DNA from: Alphaproteobacteria bacterium
Lineage (GTDB): Bacteria; Pseudomonadota; Alphaproteobacteria; RF32; CAG-239
Assembly: GCA_017626035.1 (NCBI GenBank)
Contig: JAGAJR010000009.1
Coordinates: 1 to 51,217 of the forward strand
Length of the DNA stretch: 51,217 nucleotides
Direction: 5' to 3'
Part shown: piece after piece, positions 1-7,983 of the stretch
Position numbering within the stretch: the first letter of the stretch is position 1
How the letters are laid out: every line of letters begins with the position of its first letter
Notes under the pieces: generated by a model
The model's input: only the letters and a program-made list of their open reading frames with translations
The model's database searches: none
What the model was told of the DNA's origin: nothing
Program-made: the position numbers and the translations under genes

Positions 1-24
1 AATCCTGCCCCCGCAACCAATAAT

Positions 25-55
25 AAAAAAGCCCACATTAAATGTGAGCTTTTTT
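25..55. terminator. Bidirectional intrinsic terminator
   Basis: An A-run, a stem of about 10 bp (one mismatch) around the self-complementary core ACATTAAATGT, and a T-run. It can stop transcription of the minus-strand J-domain gene (stop at 81) and of anything entering from the left. Confidence 0.75.
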
Positions 56-80
56 GTTAATGTCTTACAGGAATTTATCC

Positions 81-629
81 CTAGGCATTTTTTAGTTCAA
101 GTTCCTGTTGTAGTACGCTGTAGATGCGTTGCACTTTGTCAAACTTGACCACAGCGTCTGGAGCTTTGTTGCAGTCTGGATGATACTTCAAGCACAACGA
201 ACGGTATGCAGCTTTCAGTTTTTGTGCTGTGAGCGTTTCTGGTGTCAAGCCGAAAATGCGGTAATAAGCGGCAAGGTTTATGCCTTGCTGTTGCTTTTTT
301 ACCTTTTCACGATTGCAATGTTGCTGCCACCATTCTTCAAAGATTCTCTGCTGATCTTCATCAGTTTTTCCGAAAGCCTCCGTATTCTGTCGGATTTTCT
401 CTTTGATGTTTTTCAGCATTTCTTCGGCTTGCCGGATTGTTTCTTCGGTATTTTTGATGGCTTGTTTTCTTTCCTCCTCCGCATGTTTTCTATTCTCGTA
501 CAGGTGTTGGAAAATTTTAGCAATCAGCTCTTTTTCTTCGAGCTTTTTTTGTTTGTCTTTCATAGTAACCCAAATACATCCCCCAGCACATAATATTACT
601 ACCGGTAGGAAAATAAATAATACTTCCAT
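81..629 (-). CDS. Membrane-anchored J-domain protein
   Basis: 182 aa. Residues 1-22 form one hydrophobic segment, likely a membrane anchor. Residues 25-115 are highly charged and probably coiled coil. The C-terminus (about 120-178) is a J-domain with the diagnostic HPD at residues 150-152, preceded by the Tyr/Leu-rich helix. J-domains stimulate Hsp70 (DnaK) ATPase activity, so this is probably a DnaK co-chaperone working at the membrane face. It lacks the Gly/Phe and zinc regions of true DnaJ. It stands alone, with a terminator after its stop. The specific client is unknown. Confidence 0.75.
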   Translation of the reverse strand: MEVLFIFLPVVILCAGGCIWVTMKDKQKKLEEKELIAKIFQHLYENRKHAEEERKQAIKNTEETIRQAEEMLKNIKEKIRQNTEAFGKTDEDQQRIFEEWWQQHCNREKVKKQQQGINLAAYYRIFGLTPETLTAQKLKAAYRSLCLKYHPDCNKAPDAVVKFDKVQRIYSVLQQELELKNA

Positions 630-886
630 AAATACACAATATTTTTTTTATTACTATATCAATTATAGCATTTTTACGCTTTTTGTCAAAATTTTTTGTA
701 GGAAAATCATTTTCAGCGATATTACTGCAATGATTGGTTATAATTGGCATAAAGGTTTATGGAATTTTTATTGATTTAATCTGTTTAGTGATGATAAAGG
801 GGATAATAGGGATATTTTTCCAAAATCTGTTTGTCTTAATTGTTTTTATCGGGTAAGTTTTGTAAAGATGAATAAGAGGGGCAGTT
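630..886. other. Intergenic region between two divergent genes
   Basis: 257 AT-rich bases separating the J-domain gene (minus) and hydE (plus). They should hold both promoters. I could not pick a convincing -35/-10 pair or an FNR-type palindrome. An AGAGGGG ribosome site lies just before the hydE start at 887. Confidence 0.4.
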
Positions 887-1927
887 ATGTTTAAAATGAC
901 TGAAGTTTTAGAAAAAGCAATAAAGACGCATTCTTTGGAGAAAGAAGATATTGTTTTTTTGTTAGGAAATCAATCGCAGGAGCAAGACTTATTTGCTGCA
1001 GCCGACAGGGTGAGAAAGCAATTTGTGGGTGATGAGGTTCATTTACGCGGGTTGATTGAATTTTCCAATATTTGCAAGAACAACTGTTTATACTGTGGCA
1101 TTCGTCGGGATAACAAGCAAGCTCAGAGATATCGTTTACAACCGGATGAGATTATTGCTTTGGCGTCTCAGGCGAAAAACTATGGTTTTGGCACGGTGGT
1201 TTTACAATCCGGAGAGGATTTATATTTTACTCCGGAGAAAATGGCTTATATTGTTTCTAATATTAAAAAATTTGATGTTGCAGTTACGCTGAGTATCGGA
1301 GAAAAGATGTATGAGGAATACAAAGCCTATAAGGATGCCGGAGCAGACAGGTATTTAATTCGTATAGAAACGACAGACAAGGACTTGTATCATCGTTTGG
1401 ATCCGGGTATGAGCTGGGAAGAGAGAAAAGAATGTTTGGTAAATCTGCGAAAACTCGGTTATGAGGTAGGTTCCGGAATTATGGTGGGACTTCCCGGACA
1501 GACGAATGAATCAATTGCCGATGATTTGATATTTCTCAAAGAGATGGATATTGACATGGCCGGAATCGGTCCGTTTATTCCGCATCCCTGCACGCCTTTG
1601 GCTAATGAGGAGGGGCGAGCATTTAACTTGTCTTTGCGGACAATGGCGGTTATGCGTCTGCTTATGCCGGATATTAATATTCCGGCAACAACGGCTATGG
1701 AAAGTTTAAATCCCCAAGGGCGAATTATTGCTCTTCAGGCCGGAGCCAATGTTATTATGCCGAATGTTACCGATAAAGAATATCGGGATTTATACGAATT
1801 ATATCCCGGTAAGCCGAATGCTGGAGAGTCTTCTTTGGCAGAAAGGAGCCAGATTTGTGAAAAGATTTTGGCAATCGGCAGAACCATCGGAAAAGGATAT
1901 GGCGGACATAAACGGGTTTGCCTTTAA
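887..1927 (+). CDS. hydE: [FeFe]-hydrogenase H-cluster maturase HydE (radical SAM)
   Basis: 346 aa, the usual HydE length. The radical SAM cysteines are C63, C67 and C70 (CxxxCxxC), inside the HydE-typical context ending YCGIRRDN. Further HydE hallmarks are LQSGED, DRYLIRIET, the GLPGQT loop, GIGPFIPHP and IPATTAM. HydE works with HydF and HydG to build the diiron subcluster of [FeFe]-hydrogenase. The start is supported by AGAGGGG seven bases upstream. Oddly, neither hydF, hydG nor a hydrogenase gene is nearby; hydE is monocistronic with its own terminator. BioB and PylB share the fold but lack this motif set. Confidence 0.9.
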   Translation: MFKMTEVLEKAIKTHSLEKEDIVFLLGNQSQEQDLFAAADRVRKQFVGDEVHLRGLIEFSNICKNNCLYCGIRRDNKQAQRYRLQPDEIIALASQAKNYGFGTVVLQSGEDLYFTPEKMAYIVSNIKKFDVAVTLSIGEKMYEEYKAYKDAGADRYLIRIETTDKDLYHRLDPGMSWEERKECLVNLRKLGYEVGSGIMVGLPGQTNESIADDLIFLKEMDIDMAGIGPFIPHPCTPLANEEGRAFNLSLRTMAVMRLLMPDINIPATTAMESLNPQGRIIALQAGANVIMPNVTDKEYRDLYELYPGKPNAGESSLAERSQICEKILAIGRTIGKGYGGHKRVCL

Positions 1928-1937
1928 GTATTGCAAT

Positions 1938-1971
1938 AAAAAAACAGGTATCTTTCAATACCTGTTTTTTT
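1938..1971. terminator. Bidirectional intrinsic terminator
   Basis: A run of A, the perfect stem AACAGGTAT/ATACCTGTT around a 6-base loop, then a run of T. It lies between the convergent hydE and lipoprotein genes and can serve both. Confidence 0.85.
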
Positions 1972-2002
1972 GTGTTTTTGTAATTTAAAACTTAATGCCG
2001 AT

Positions 2003-2761
2003 TTATTTAATTTCTTCTTCCGGCATAATGATTTCACTTTCAACGATGGCCGGTGTTGTTTCAGTCAAGCTGACCGGCTGAGTAACAACGGTTGTTGAAG
2101 CAGGAGCTGTTGTTGTAACGACAACCGGAGCAGCTGCTGTTGTTTCGACAACGTTTGTCGGTTGAGGAATAACTTTAGTGCTGACAATCTGAGCACCGGT
2201 AACAGGTTGTTTTTCATAGCTGACAGCCTGATGTGTTTCAGGTTTGTAAACCGTTGTGTAAGTTGTTTTCTTATAAGTAACTTCTACCGGTTCTTTAACT
2301 TCTTTTACCGTAGACTGGCAACCGGAAGCAACAGCAGTCGTGTTTGTGCAAGGGACAACATTAACAACTTTTTGTGCCGGTGCGGCCGTATTTACAAGAA
2401 CAGGTTCCATTACAGGTTGAGGGGCCGGTTTTGCTTTAGCTGCGTTGCAAGGAGCAGAATCTAAAATAGAACCGTTGTAATTGCTTCTGCAAGGAGAAGA
2501 TGCCAGAAGGGTTGTGTTGGTTTCTGTTTTAGGAGCCTGATAAGTATTTTGAACAACGAGCGGACGACGGGCTTTTACAATTCTGACCGTTTGGCCGTTT
2601 TGAGTGTAATAAGTTTGAGACGTATATCTTCTGGATAAGCAATTACCGTTTTCGTCATAGTAATTACATCCTTGGTCGTCATAACCTCTGTATATTTCCT
2701 GTGTGTGTGTGGTGCAAGCTGCTAATAAAGCAATTGCTGATAAAATGAGTGTTTTTTTCAT
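2003..2761 (-). CDS. Putative lipoprotein, Thr/Val/Pro-rich
   Basis: 252 aa from the ATG at 2761, chosen over the in-frame start at 2791 because AAAGGTGAG lies just upstream and the protein then begins with a clean lipoprotein signal: Lys-Lys, a hydrophobic core, and lipobox L-A-A-C with Cys16. A Tyr/Asp/Asn-rich stretch (about 22-45) follows, then a long low-complexity Thr/Val/Pro/Ala region reaching the acidic C-terminus. This suggests an extended periplasmic or surface lipoprotein. Three short Cys-containing segments occur in the middle. No catalytic domain is recognised, and the function is unknown. Confidence 0.7.
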   Translation of the reverse strand: MKKTLILSAIALLAACTTHTQEIYRGYDDQGCNYYDENGNCLSRRYTSQTYYTQNGQTVRIVKARRPLVVQNTYQAPKTETNTTLLASSPCRSNYNGSILDSAPCNAAKAKPAPQPVMEPVLVNTAAPAQKVVNVVPCTNTTAVASGCQSTVKEVKEPVEVTYKKTTYTTVYKPETHQAVSYEKQPVTGAQIVSTKVIPQPTNVVETTAAAPVVVTTTAPASTTVVTQPVSLTETTPAIVESEIIMPEEEIK

Positions 2762-2808
2762 CAAAGTTCTCACCTTTAAAATGGTTAACAAAACATTAAT
2801 TTGCGTCT

Positions 2809-2836
2809 AATATAATGTTTTTTTTAAATTTGTCAA
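2809..2836 (-). promoter_or_regulatory. Sigma70-type promoter of the lipoprotein gene
   Basis: On the minus strand, TTGACA (2836-2831), a 16-base spacer and TATATT (2814-2809), about 45 bases before the ATG at 2761. The perfect -35 and near-consensus -10 make this one of the clearest promoters in the window. Confidence 0.65.
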
Positions 2837-2854
2837 TTTCTCATTAAAAAAATT

Positions 2855-4138
2855 TTATTTTTTTTGCTCTTCTTGAGCTTTTTTCTTTAATTCTCTTATC
2901 TTTCCCGAGAGTTTTTGAGCTTTTTTAATGATTTCTTTTTCGTCTTTTATGATTCTATTTCTCATTAATATTTGTCCATTGCAGAGAACATCGGTAATAC
3001 AGGAGCTGTCAGAAGCATAAACAATATTAGAAATAAGGTTATAATCAGGGGTAAGGAAGACATTGTCCAAATCAACCAAAATACAGTCGGCAAGAGCTTT
3101 TTCTTCAATGATTCCGGCATTAAGACCGAATGCTTGGGCTCCGTTTCGGGTTGCAATGCGGAAAATGTCCTGAGCTTTGCCGGCGGAGGCGTCCATCGAT
3201 TCGATTTTTGCGGCCAGTGAACAAAGTTTCATTTCCTCAAGCATGCTGAGGTTGTTGTTGGAAGCGGACCCGTCGGTTCCCAAAGTAAGGTTGCAGTGCG
3301 ATTTTAACAATTTTTCAAATTTGAACAGGCCGGAACAGAGTTTCATATTGGAAGCGGGATTGGTGGCAAGGCTGACTTCATGCCGATTTAAAATTTCAAT
3401 ATCTTTTTCGCTTAAGTGGATTGCGTGAGCCAAAATGGTTTTGGGGCCGAGCAGATTCCATTCCTCAAGTTTTTCAATCGGAGATTTTCCGTATTTTGCA
3501 AAGCAGTCCTCCACTTCTTTAGCGGTTTCGGAGGCGTGGATATGGATGAACAGATCGTTTTTGCGGGCAAATTCGGCAGTCCATTTAAATAAATCTTCCG
3601 AAACGGTATAAACTGCATGGCAGGAGATGCTTTTGACAATTCTTTCCGGGCAAGGGTTTGGCTGATTGTAAAAATCCAGAGCCATTTCCTTTTTTTTGCG
3701 GGCGGCTTCTTCATCAAACAAGTCAAATTGCACCAGGGAAACGGCGGCTCGGATGCCCATTTCGCAAACGGCTTGAATGGATTTTTCCATAAACCAATAC
3801 ATGTCTGAGAAAAATACGGTTCCGGTTTTTATCATTTCCAATATTGCCAGACGGGTCGCATCATAGATGTCATCGGGGGAAAGCAGGGATTCAATAGGCC
3901 AAATATCCTGATTCAGCCAGTCGAAGAGCGGTTTGTCATCCCCCAAGCCTTTTAAGACGGACATGGCGGCGTGCGTGTGGGTATTGTAAAACGCCGGAAG
4001 TATTGCTTTGCGGCTGCCGTCGATTACCGTATCGGCCGGAATGTTGATATTCGGTTCTATTTTGGAAAAAGTATTGCCGTCAATGAAAATGTCGGTGGTT
4101 TGATTGTTGAGCAGGATGTTTTTTATTAATATTGTCAT
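2855..4138 (-). CDS. Amidohydrolase, MtaD/SAH deaminase-like
   Basis: 427 aa. Metal-dependent amidohydrolase of the 5-methylthioadenosine/S-adenosylhomocysteine deaminase (TRZ/ATZ, SsnA-like) family, expected to deaminate an adenine- or guanine-type ring in the cytoplasm. Visible marks are the N-terminal metal ligands H54-x-H56 (NTHTHAAM), GLGDD after them, the later HIHASET and AHAIHL motifs carrying metal/catalytic His and Glu, and LGTDGSASNNN with the metal Asp. The start is preceded by TAAGGATA. It sits divergently from slyX. The substrate (MTA/SAH, guanine or a chlorinated ring) cannot be settled by eye. Confidence 0.8.
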   Translation of the reverse strand: MTILIKNILLNNQTTDIFIDGNTFSKIEPNINIPADTVIDGSRKAILPAFYNTHTHAAMSVLKGLGDDKPLFDWLNQDIWPIESLLSPDDIYDATRLAILEMIKTGTVFFSDMYWFMEKSIQAVCEMGIRAAVSLVQFDLFDEEAARKKKEMALDFYNQPNPCPERIVKSISCHAVYTVSEDLFKWTAEFARKNDLFIHIHASETAKEVEDCFAKYGKSPIEKLEEWNLLGPKTILAHAIHLSEKDIEILNRHEVSLATNPASNMKLCSGLFKFEKLLKSHCNLTLGTDGSASNNNLSMLEEMKLCSLAAKIESMDASAGKAQDIFRIATRNGAQAFGLNAGIIEEKALADCILVDLDNVFLTPDYNLISNIVYASDSSCITDVLCNGQILMRNRIIKDEKEIIKKAQKLSGKIRELKKKAQEEQKK

Positions 4139-4258
4139 GGCTTATCCTTATAAAATTGTCGGTATTTTTATTATTAGAGCGGATAGCATCTAAAAATTCA
4201 AGTTATATTAATTATATTATAGATAAAGTATGTTCTGTGAATGTTATCGGAGGTAATT

Positions 4259-4468
4259 ATGACAGAACACGACTTGGAAGAACGGCTTATTGATATTGAA
4301 ACGGCGATTGCCAATCAAGATCGGATTATTGAAGATTTGAATCAGGTGGTGATTGCTCAGGGAAAAATTATTGATAAGCTGGAAAAACAAAATAAATATC
4401 TGTTGGATATGGTTAATCAGGAAACCGTAAAACCGTTGAGCGAGGAAACGCCTCCTCCTCATTATTAA
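4259..4468 (+). CDS. slyX: SlyX family protein
   Basis: 69 aa from the ATG at 4259, chosen because CGGAGG lies 5 bases upstream; an in-frame start at 4241 lacks a ribosome site. SlyX proteins are short cytoplasmic coiled coils. Here there is a continuous heptad-like helix (residues 3-45) with repeated Ile/Leu/Val, followed by the family's typical PPPHY C-terminus. The molecular role of SlyX is not established. The next gene starts 19 bases later and is probably co-transcribed. Confidence 0.85.
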   Translation: MTEHDLEERLIDIETAIANQDRIIEDLNQVVIAQGKIIDKLEKQNKYLLDMVNQETVKPLSEETPPPHY

Positions 4469-4487
4469 TAACTAGAAGGGACGAAAA

Positions 4488-5192
4488 ATGACAATGGATT
4501 ATGATGCTTTGTATAAATTGACGCACGGATTATATGTGTTGGGTGCCAGAGACGGGGAGAAGTTTGCCGGGAGCATTGTGGACGCCGTTATGCAGGTGGC
4601 CAATAAGCCTTGGGTAATTGCCGTATCTTGTACCAATAGCAGTTATACCAAAGAGTGTATCACCAAAGATAAAGAATTTTCATTGTCTGTTTTGAGTAAA
4701 AAGGTTGCTCCGTTTGTTGTGGCTAACTTTGGTTTTCAATCCGGCAGAAATGTCAATAAATGGGAAAAGGTCGATTATTGCGTTGTTGACCGGCTGCCGT
4801 ATTTAAAAGACAATTTGGCGACGTTGCACTGTAAGGTGTTGCAGGAAGTTGTTTTTGAAAGCAACACGATGTTTATTGCCGAAGTTCTGAGTTGTGCAAA
4901 CAATCAGGATGAAGAGGCCCTGACTTATAATGACTATCGGACTTATTTTAAAAAAGATGTTTTAAAAAGTTTTGAAGAAATGAAAAAAGGAGGGGAGACT
5001 GCCATGACTGATAACGAAGTTAAGGAAAAAGACGTTAAAGAAGTTCAGAAAAGTGAAAAAAACGATGGAAAGCATTGGGTTTGCACGGTTTGTGAATATG
5101 TTTACGACGAAGATGTTCCTTTTGAAGAACTTCCGGATGACTGGACTTGTCCGGTTTGCGGAGTAGATAAAAGCTTATTTGTTCTTAAATAA
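4488..5192 (+). CDS. Flavin reductase-rubredoxin fusion (Hrb-like)
   Basis: 234 aa. Residues 1-160 form an FMN-binding flavin reductase-like domain; residues 160-193 are a charged linker; residues 194-234 are a complete rubredoxin, with iron ligands C199, C202, C221 and C224 (CxxC...CPVCG). This is the architecture of 'high molecular weight rubredoxin' from anaerobes such as Moorella, where it passes electrons from NAD(P)H to a flavodiiron O2/NO reductase. By analogy it should take part in oxygen or NO scavenging, although no flavodiiron gene lies in the window. It follows slyX closely and has AGAAGGGA before the start. Confidence 0.85.
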   Translation: MTMDYDALYKLTHGLYVLGARDGEKFAGSIVDAVMQVANKPWVIAVSCTNSSYTKECITKDKEFSLSVLSKKVAPFVVANFGFQSGRNVNKWEKVDYCVVDRLPYLKDNLATLHCKVLQEVVFESNTMFIAEVLSCANNQDEEALTYNDYRTYFKKDVLKSFEEMKKGGETAMTDNEVKEKDVKEVQKSEKNDGKHWVCTVCEYVYDEDVPFEELPDDWTCPVCGVDKSLFVLK

Positions 5193-5195
5193 ATT

Positions 5196-5927
5196 CTATT
5201 TTTTATTAAAACTTATGCCGCGGGTAATGATGCCGATCATGATACCGAACATCAAATAACTGGTCAGGCATTCAAACGCGACAATGATTCTGGCAATGAC
5301 GGTGTGAGGGACAATATCTCCGTAACCGACAGTGGTCATGGTGATAATGCTGAAATACAAAGCATCGATAATGCCCGCAACGCCGTCGCCAAAATCAAAT
5401 GCCTGTTGTATTTTGAAAGAGCCGTGAATTGTGTTGAGCGAAAGATTGATAACGGCAAAAGTAATTGTCAGATTGATAAAAAAGTTGGCAAATTCGCCGA
5501 TATCCTGCGGCGTGGCCAAGGTATCAGGCGTGAGCATTGAAGAGAGTTTGGCGGCAAAGTCTTTTACGCTGAGGTAAGCGATGTAGATGATAATCAGGCT
5601 TATCAGGTAAGTGCTGGCCGGGGCGAAAGTAATGTAAATGCTCAAAAAACCGGCAATGAAAGCGACGATGGACAAAGCTTTTTTATCTGAAACATAATAT
5701 CTGCGTGTGTAGTTTTTTCCGGCAAAATAGCGATTTAAGAAAAGTGAAATCAGAGCCGTAAACAGGCCGTTGTAGACCGGTAAAACCATATAAACCAGTT
5801 CCGGATCAAGATTTAATTTTTTTGCCGGTTCGGGATATAAGGACAGGATACATAAACTTACAAAAAAGCATAAGTTAAAATCGCGAATGAAAATTTGCCG
5901 GATGTTTTGCAGGGATATTTGTATCAT
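5196..5927 (-). CDS. Voltage-gated-like potassium channel
   Basis: 243 aa inner-membrane protein with several hydrophobic helices (about 18-36, 44-62, 82-103, 104-122, 145-165) and a C-terminal pore module. The selectivity filter is T199-V-G-Y-G-D204, preceded by a pore helix and followed by a last transmembrane helix (about 212-236). It ends almost at once after that helix, so there is no RCK/TrkA regulatory domain. Predicted role: K+ conductance. Its ribosome site is buried in a long hairpin (see 5931-5984). It converges on the rubredoxin gene with 3 bases between stop codons and no clear terminator. Confidence 0.85.
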   Translation of the reverse strand: MIQISLQNIRQIFIRDFNLCFFVSLCILSLYPEPAKKLNLDPELVYMVLPVYNGLFTALISLFLNRYFAGKNYTRRYYVSDKKALSIVAFIAGFLSIYITFAPASTYLISLIIIYIAYLSVKDFAAKLSSMLTPDTLATPQDIGEFANFFINLTITFAVINLSLNTIHGSFKIQQAFDFGDGVAGIIDALYFSIITMTTVGYGDIVPHTVIARIIVAFECLTSYLMFGIMIGIITRGISFNKK

Positions 5928-5930
5928 AAT

Positions 5931-5984
5931 AAAAGCTCCGTTATTTGTTCCAGATAAAGAATCTGGTTATTAAACGGAGCTTTT
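5931..5984 (-). promoter_or_regulatory. Leader hairpin enclosing the channel gene's ribosome site
   Basis: A perfect 12-bp outer stem pairs 5931-5942 with 5973-5984, with a nested CCAGAT/ATCTGG hairpin inside (5950-5966). On the minus strand the 3' arm contains the GGAG (5939-5936) that lies 8 bases before the channel ATG at 5927. When folded, the ribosome site is paired. The same structure could act as a terminator for the upstream phosphatase gene, but only four T residues follow the stem. Terminator and translational switch are both possible. Confidence 0.6.
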
Positions 5985-5999
5985 CAAGATGTTAGGGCG

Positions 6000-6587
6000 T
6001 TATTCGACAAATCCGAGGTATTTCCATTGTTCATTGTCGTATTGCAGGTGAACAATGGAGCCGTTTGGAATGTCGTCCGTTTCAACATTTAAAGCCATTA
6101 ATGCCTGGCTGAGCGTGATACCATGTCCGGAAACGGCAATATTGGAATATTTGCTCTTGCGGGCATATTCGTTTAAGGCTTTGAATATGCGTTGTTGAAC
6201 CTGACGCTTGCTTTCGCCCTGTTCAAAATGAATATCGGCGTATTGCGGGTCGGCACTTCGCCATTGGGTATAAAGTTCGCCAAAAGTTTCCATGGCTTTG
6301 GTATAGTGCATTCCTTCAGCTATGCCGACGTTTACTTCGGTGAACCGGTCATCAAAACGGAGCGGAACCTGTATGGATTTGGCGACGATGGAGCCTGTTT
6401 GTTTGGCTCGCCTTAACGGGCTGGATACGATTACTTCGATGTTTTTATTCTTGAGAAGGTTGGCGGCATTGTGAGCCTGATCAATGCCCTGATTGGTTAA
6501 AACGGAATTGTTGGTGTGGCCTTGGATTTTGCCCTCAACATTATAAGAGCTTTGTCCGTGGCGAAAGATATAGAAGTTTTTGACCAT
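6000..6587 (-). CDS. Histidine phosphatase family protein
   Basis: 195 aa, the length of small cofactor-independent members of the phosphoglycerate mutase superfamily. The catalytic motif is R9-H10-G11 followed by QSSYN. The second Arg lies in SSPLRRAKQT, the acidic residue in the FTEVNVG stretch, and the second catalytic His in SGHG. It transfers phosphate through a phosphohistidine; the substrate (sugar phosphate, nucleotide or phosphoprotein) is unknown. AGGAG precedes the start. A second, different family member lies at 46097. Confidence 0.85.
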   Translation of the reverse strand: MVKNFYIFRHGQSSYNVEGKIQGHTNNSVLTNQGIDQAHNAANLLKNKNIEVIVSSPLRRAKQTGSIVAKSIQVPLRFDDRFTEVNVGIAEGMHYTKAMETFGELYTQWRSADPQYADIHFEQGESKRQVQQRIFKALNEYARKSKYSNIAVSGHGITLSQALMALNVETDDIPNGSIVHLQYDNEQWKYLGFVE

Positions 6588-6677
6588 ATCTTTTTACTCC
6601 TCAAAGCAGTTGATGTTTGAATGAGTGCACTATAACACTTATTGCTCTGATTTGCAAAAGTTTTTTGGTAAAAGCGG

Positions 6678-7862
6678 TTAATCTTTTTTATCCAGTTTCA
6701 GCCATTTTGCGAGAGGGGCAAGGGTTTTTCCCTGAAACAACACGGAAATAATGACTAAAAAGAAAATCAGGTTAAAAAGAAACTGCGAGTTCGGAAACTG
6801 TATCATCATCGGATAAGTTGCCAAAATAATCGGGACAGCCCCTTTTAATCCGGCCCAGCTGATGAAGAATTTTTCTTTGGTGTCAAACTTACTGCGTGCC
6901 AGACAGGCGAAAACAGCCAGAGGGCGGGCGACAAACATCAGAAATACGGCACAGCCCAAGCCTATCCAAGTAACTTCTCCGAGTTCGTGAGGGTTGACGA
7001 GCAAACCTAAAATCAAGAACATTCCGATTTGGGCAATCCAGGCCAGAGAATCGTGAAAACGTATCATTTGGCGACGGTACAGAAAAACAGTGTTGCCAAG
7101 GAAAATGCCGCAAAGGTAAACCGCCAAGAAGCCGTTGCCGCCTAACAATTCGGCTATTCCGAAGGTGGTTAAAACCAATCCTACGCCAAATACCGGATAA
7201 AGTCCGGCATAGCTTAAGCTCCATCGTTTTAAAGTATATCCGGCCAGCCGTCCGAGCAAAAAGCCAATCAGAAGCCCTAAAGACATTTGACGAAAGAATG
7301 ATTGTAAAATATCAGGCAGGTTAAATTCCGGCTGAGACAGATAAGTAATGGCTCCCATGGAAAGCAAAACCGCCATTGGGTCGTTACTTCCGGATTCAAA
7401 TTCCAGAATTGGTTTGAGCCCCGATTTTAACTCGGCTTTGTGAGAACGCATAATGGCGAAAACGGCAGGAGCGTCCGTTGATGAAACAATGACGCTCAGC
7501 AATAAGGAAACTTCAAAAGACAAGCCTAAAATGTAATAGGTGCTGATATACATAAATAAAGCGGTGAGAAATACGCCGAGTGTGGAGAGGACACTTCCTC
7601 TCGCGGCAACGTTTTTTACTTCCGACCACAGGGTTTCCAATCCGCCGGAGAACAAAATCATGCTTAAGGCGATGGTGCCGATGTAGTTGGAAAGTTTGGC
7701 GTCATAAAACTGTATGCCGCCGGGGCCGTCGCTTCCGGCCAACATTCCCAAAGCTAAAAACAATAAAAGTGCGGGAATGCCGAAATTGTCCGAAATTCTA
7801 TTAGCGAATACACAGAGCAACAGCAAAATTCCCGAGATACACATGAGTACGGTTAATGTCAT
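6678..7862 (-). CDS. CPA1 family Na+(K+)/H+ antiporter, NhaP type
   Basis: 394 aa with about 12 hydrophobic helices, no signal peptide, and the CPA1 transport motif SGSNDP near residue 160, whose Asn-Asp pair is central to cation/proton exchange. LFSGGLET and SSTDAPAVF are other NhaP2/CvrA-type signatures. Full-length NhaP2 proteins carry a cytoplasmic TrkA-C regulatory tail of roughly 150-180 residues; this one stops right after the membrane domain. Expected role: pH and K+/Na+ homeostasis. AAGGA precedes the ATG. It is divergent from the peroxiredoxin gene. Confidence 0.85.
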   Translation of the reverse strand: MTLTVLMCISGILLLLCVFANRISDNFGIPALLLFLALGMLAGSDGPGGIQFYDAKLSNYIGTIALSMILFSGGLETLWSEVKNVAARGSVLSTLGVFLTALFMYISTYYILGLSFEVSLLLSVIVSSTDAPAVFAIMRSHKAELKSGLKPILEFESGSNDPMAVLLSMGAITYLSQPEFNLPDILQSFFRQMSLGLLIGFLLGRLAGYTLKRWSLSYAGLYPVFGVGLVLTTFGIAELLGGNGFLAVYLCGIFLGNTVFLYRRQMIRFHDSLAWIAQIGMFLILGLLVNPHELGEVTWIGLGCAVFLMFVARPLAVFACLARSKFDTKEKFFISWAGLKGAVPIILATYPMMIQFPNSQFLFNLIFFLVIISVLFQGKTLAPLAKWLKLDKKD

Positions 7863-7983
7863 TTTGTCGTGTTCCTTTTTGTCAGAAGTGATTTTAGAGA
7901 ATAAATATTAATATTTCATAACTTGAATTTATATAATCCGAATTTACCTTTATTGAAGTTATTAGCTTAAAAGGAGAATTGTT

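Noticed and set aside
129-774. Plus-strand open frames opposite the J-domain gene
   Set aside because: The minus strand encodes a recognisable J-domain with HPD; the plus-strand products are Phe/Leu/Ser-rich shadows.
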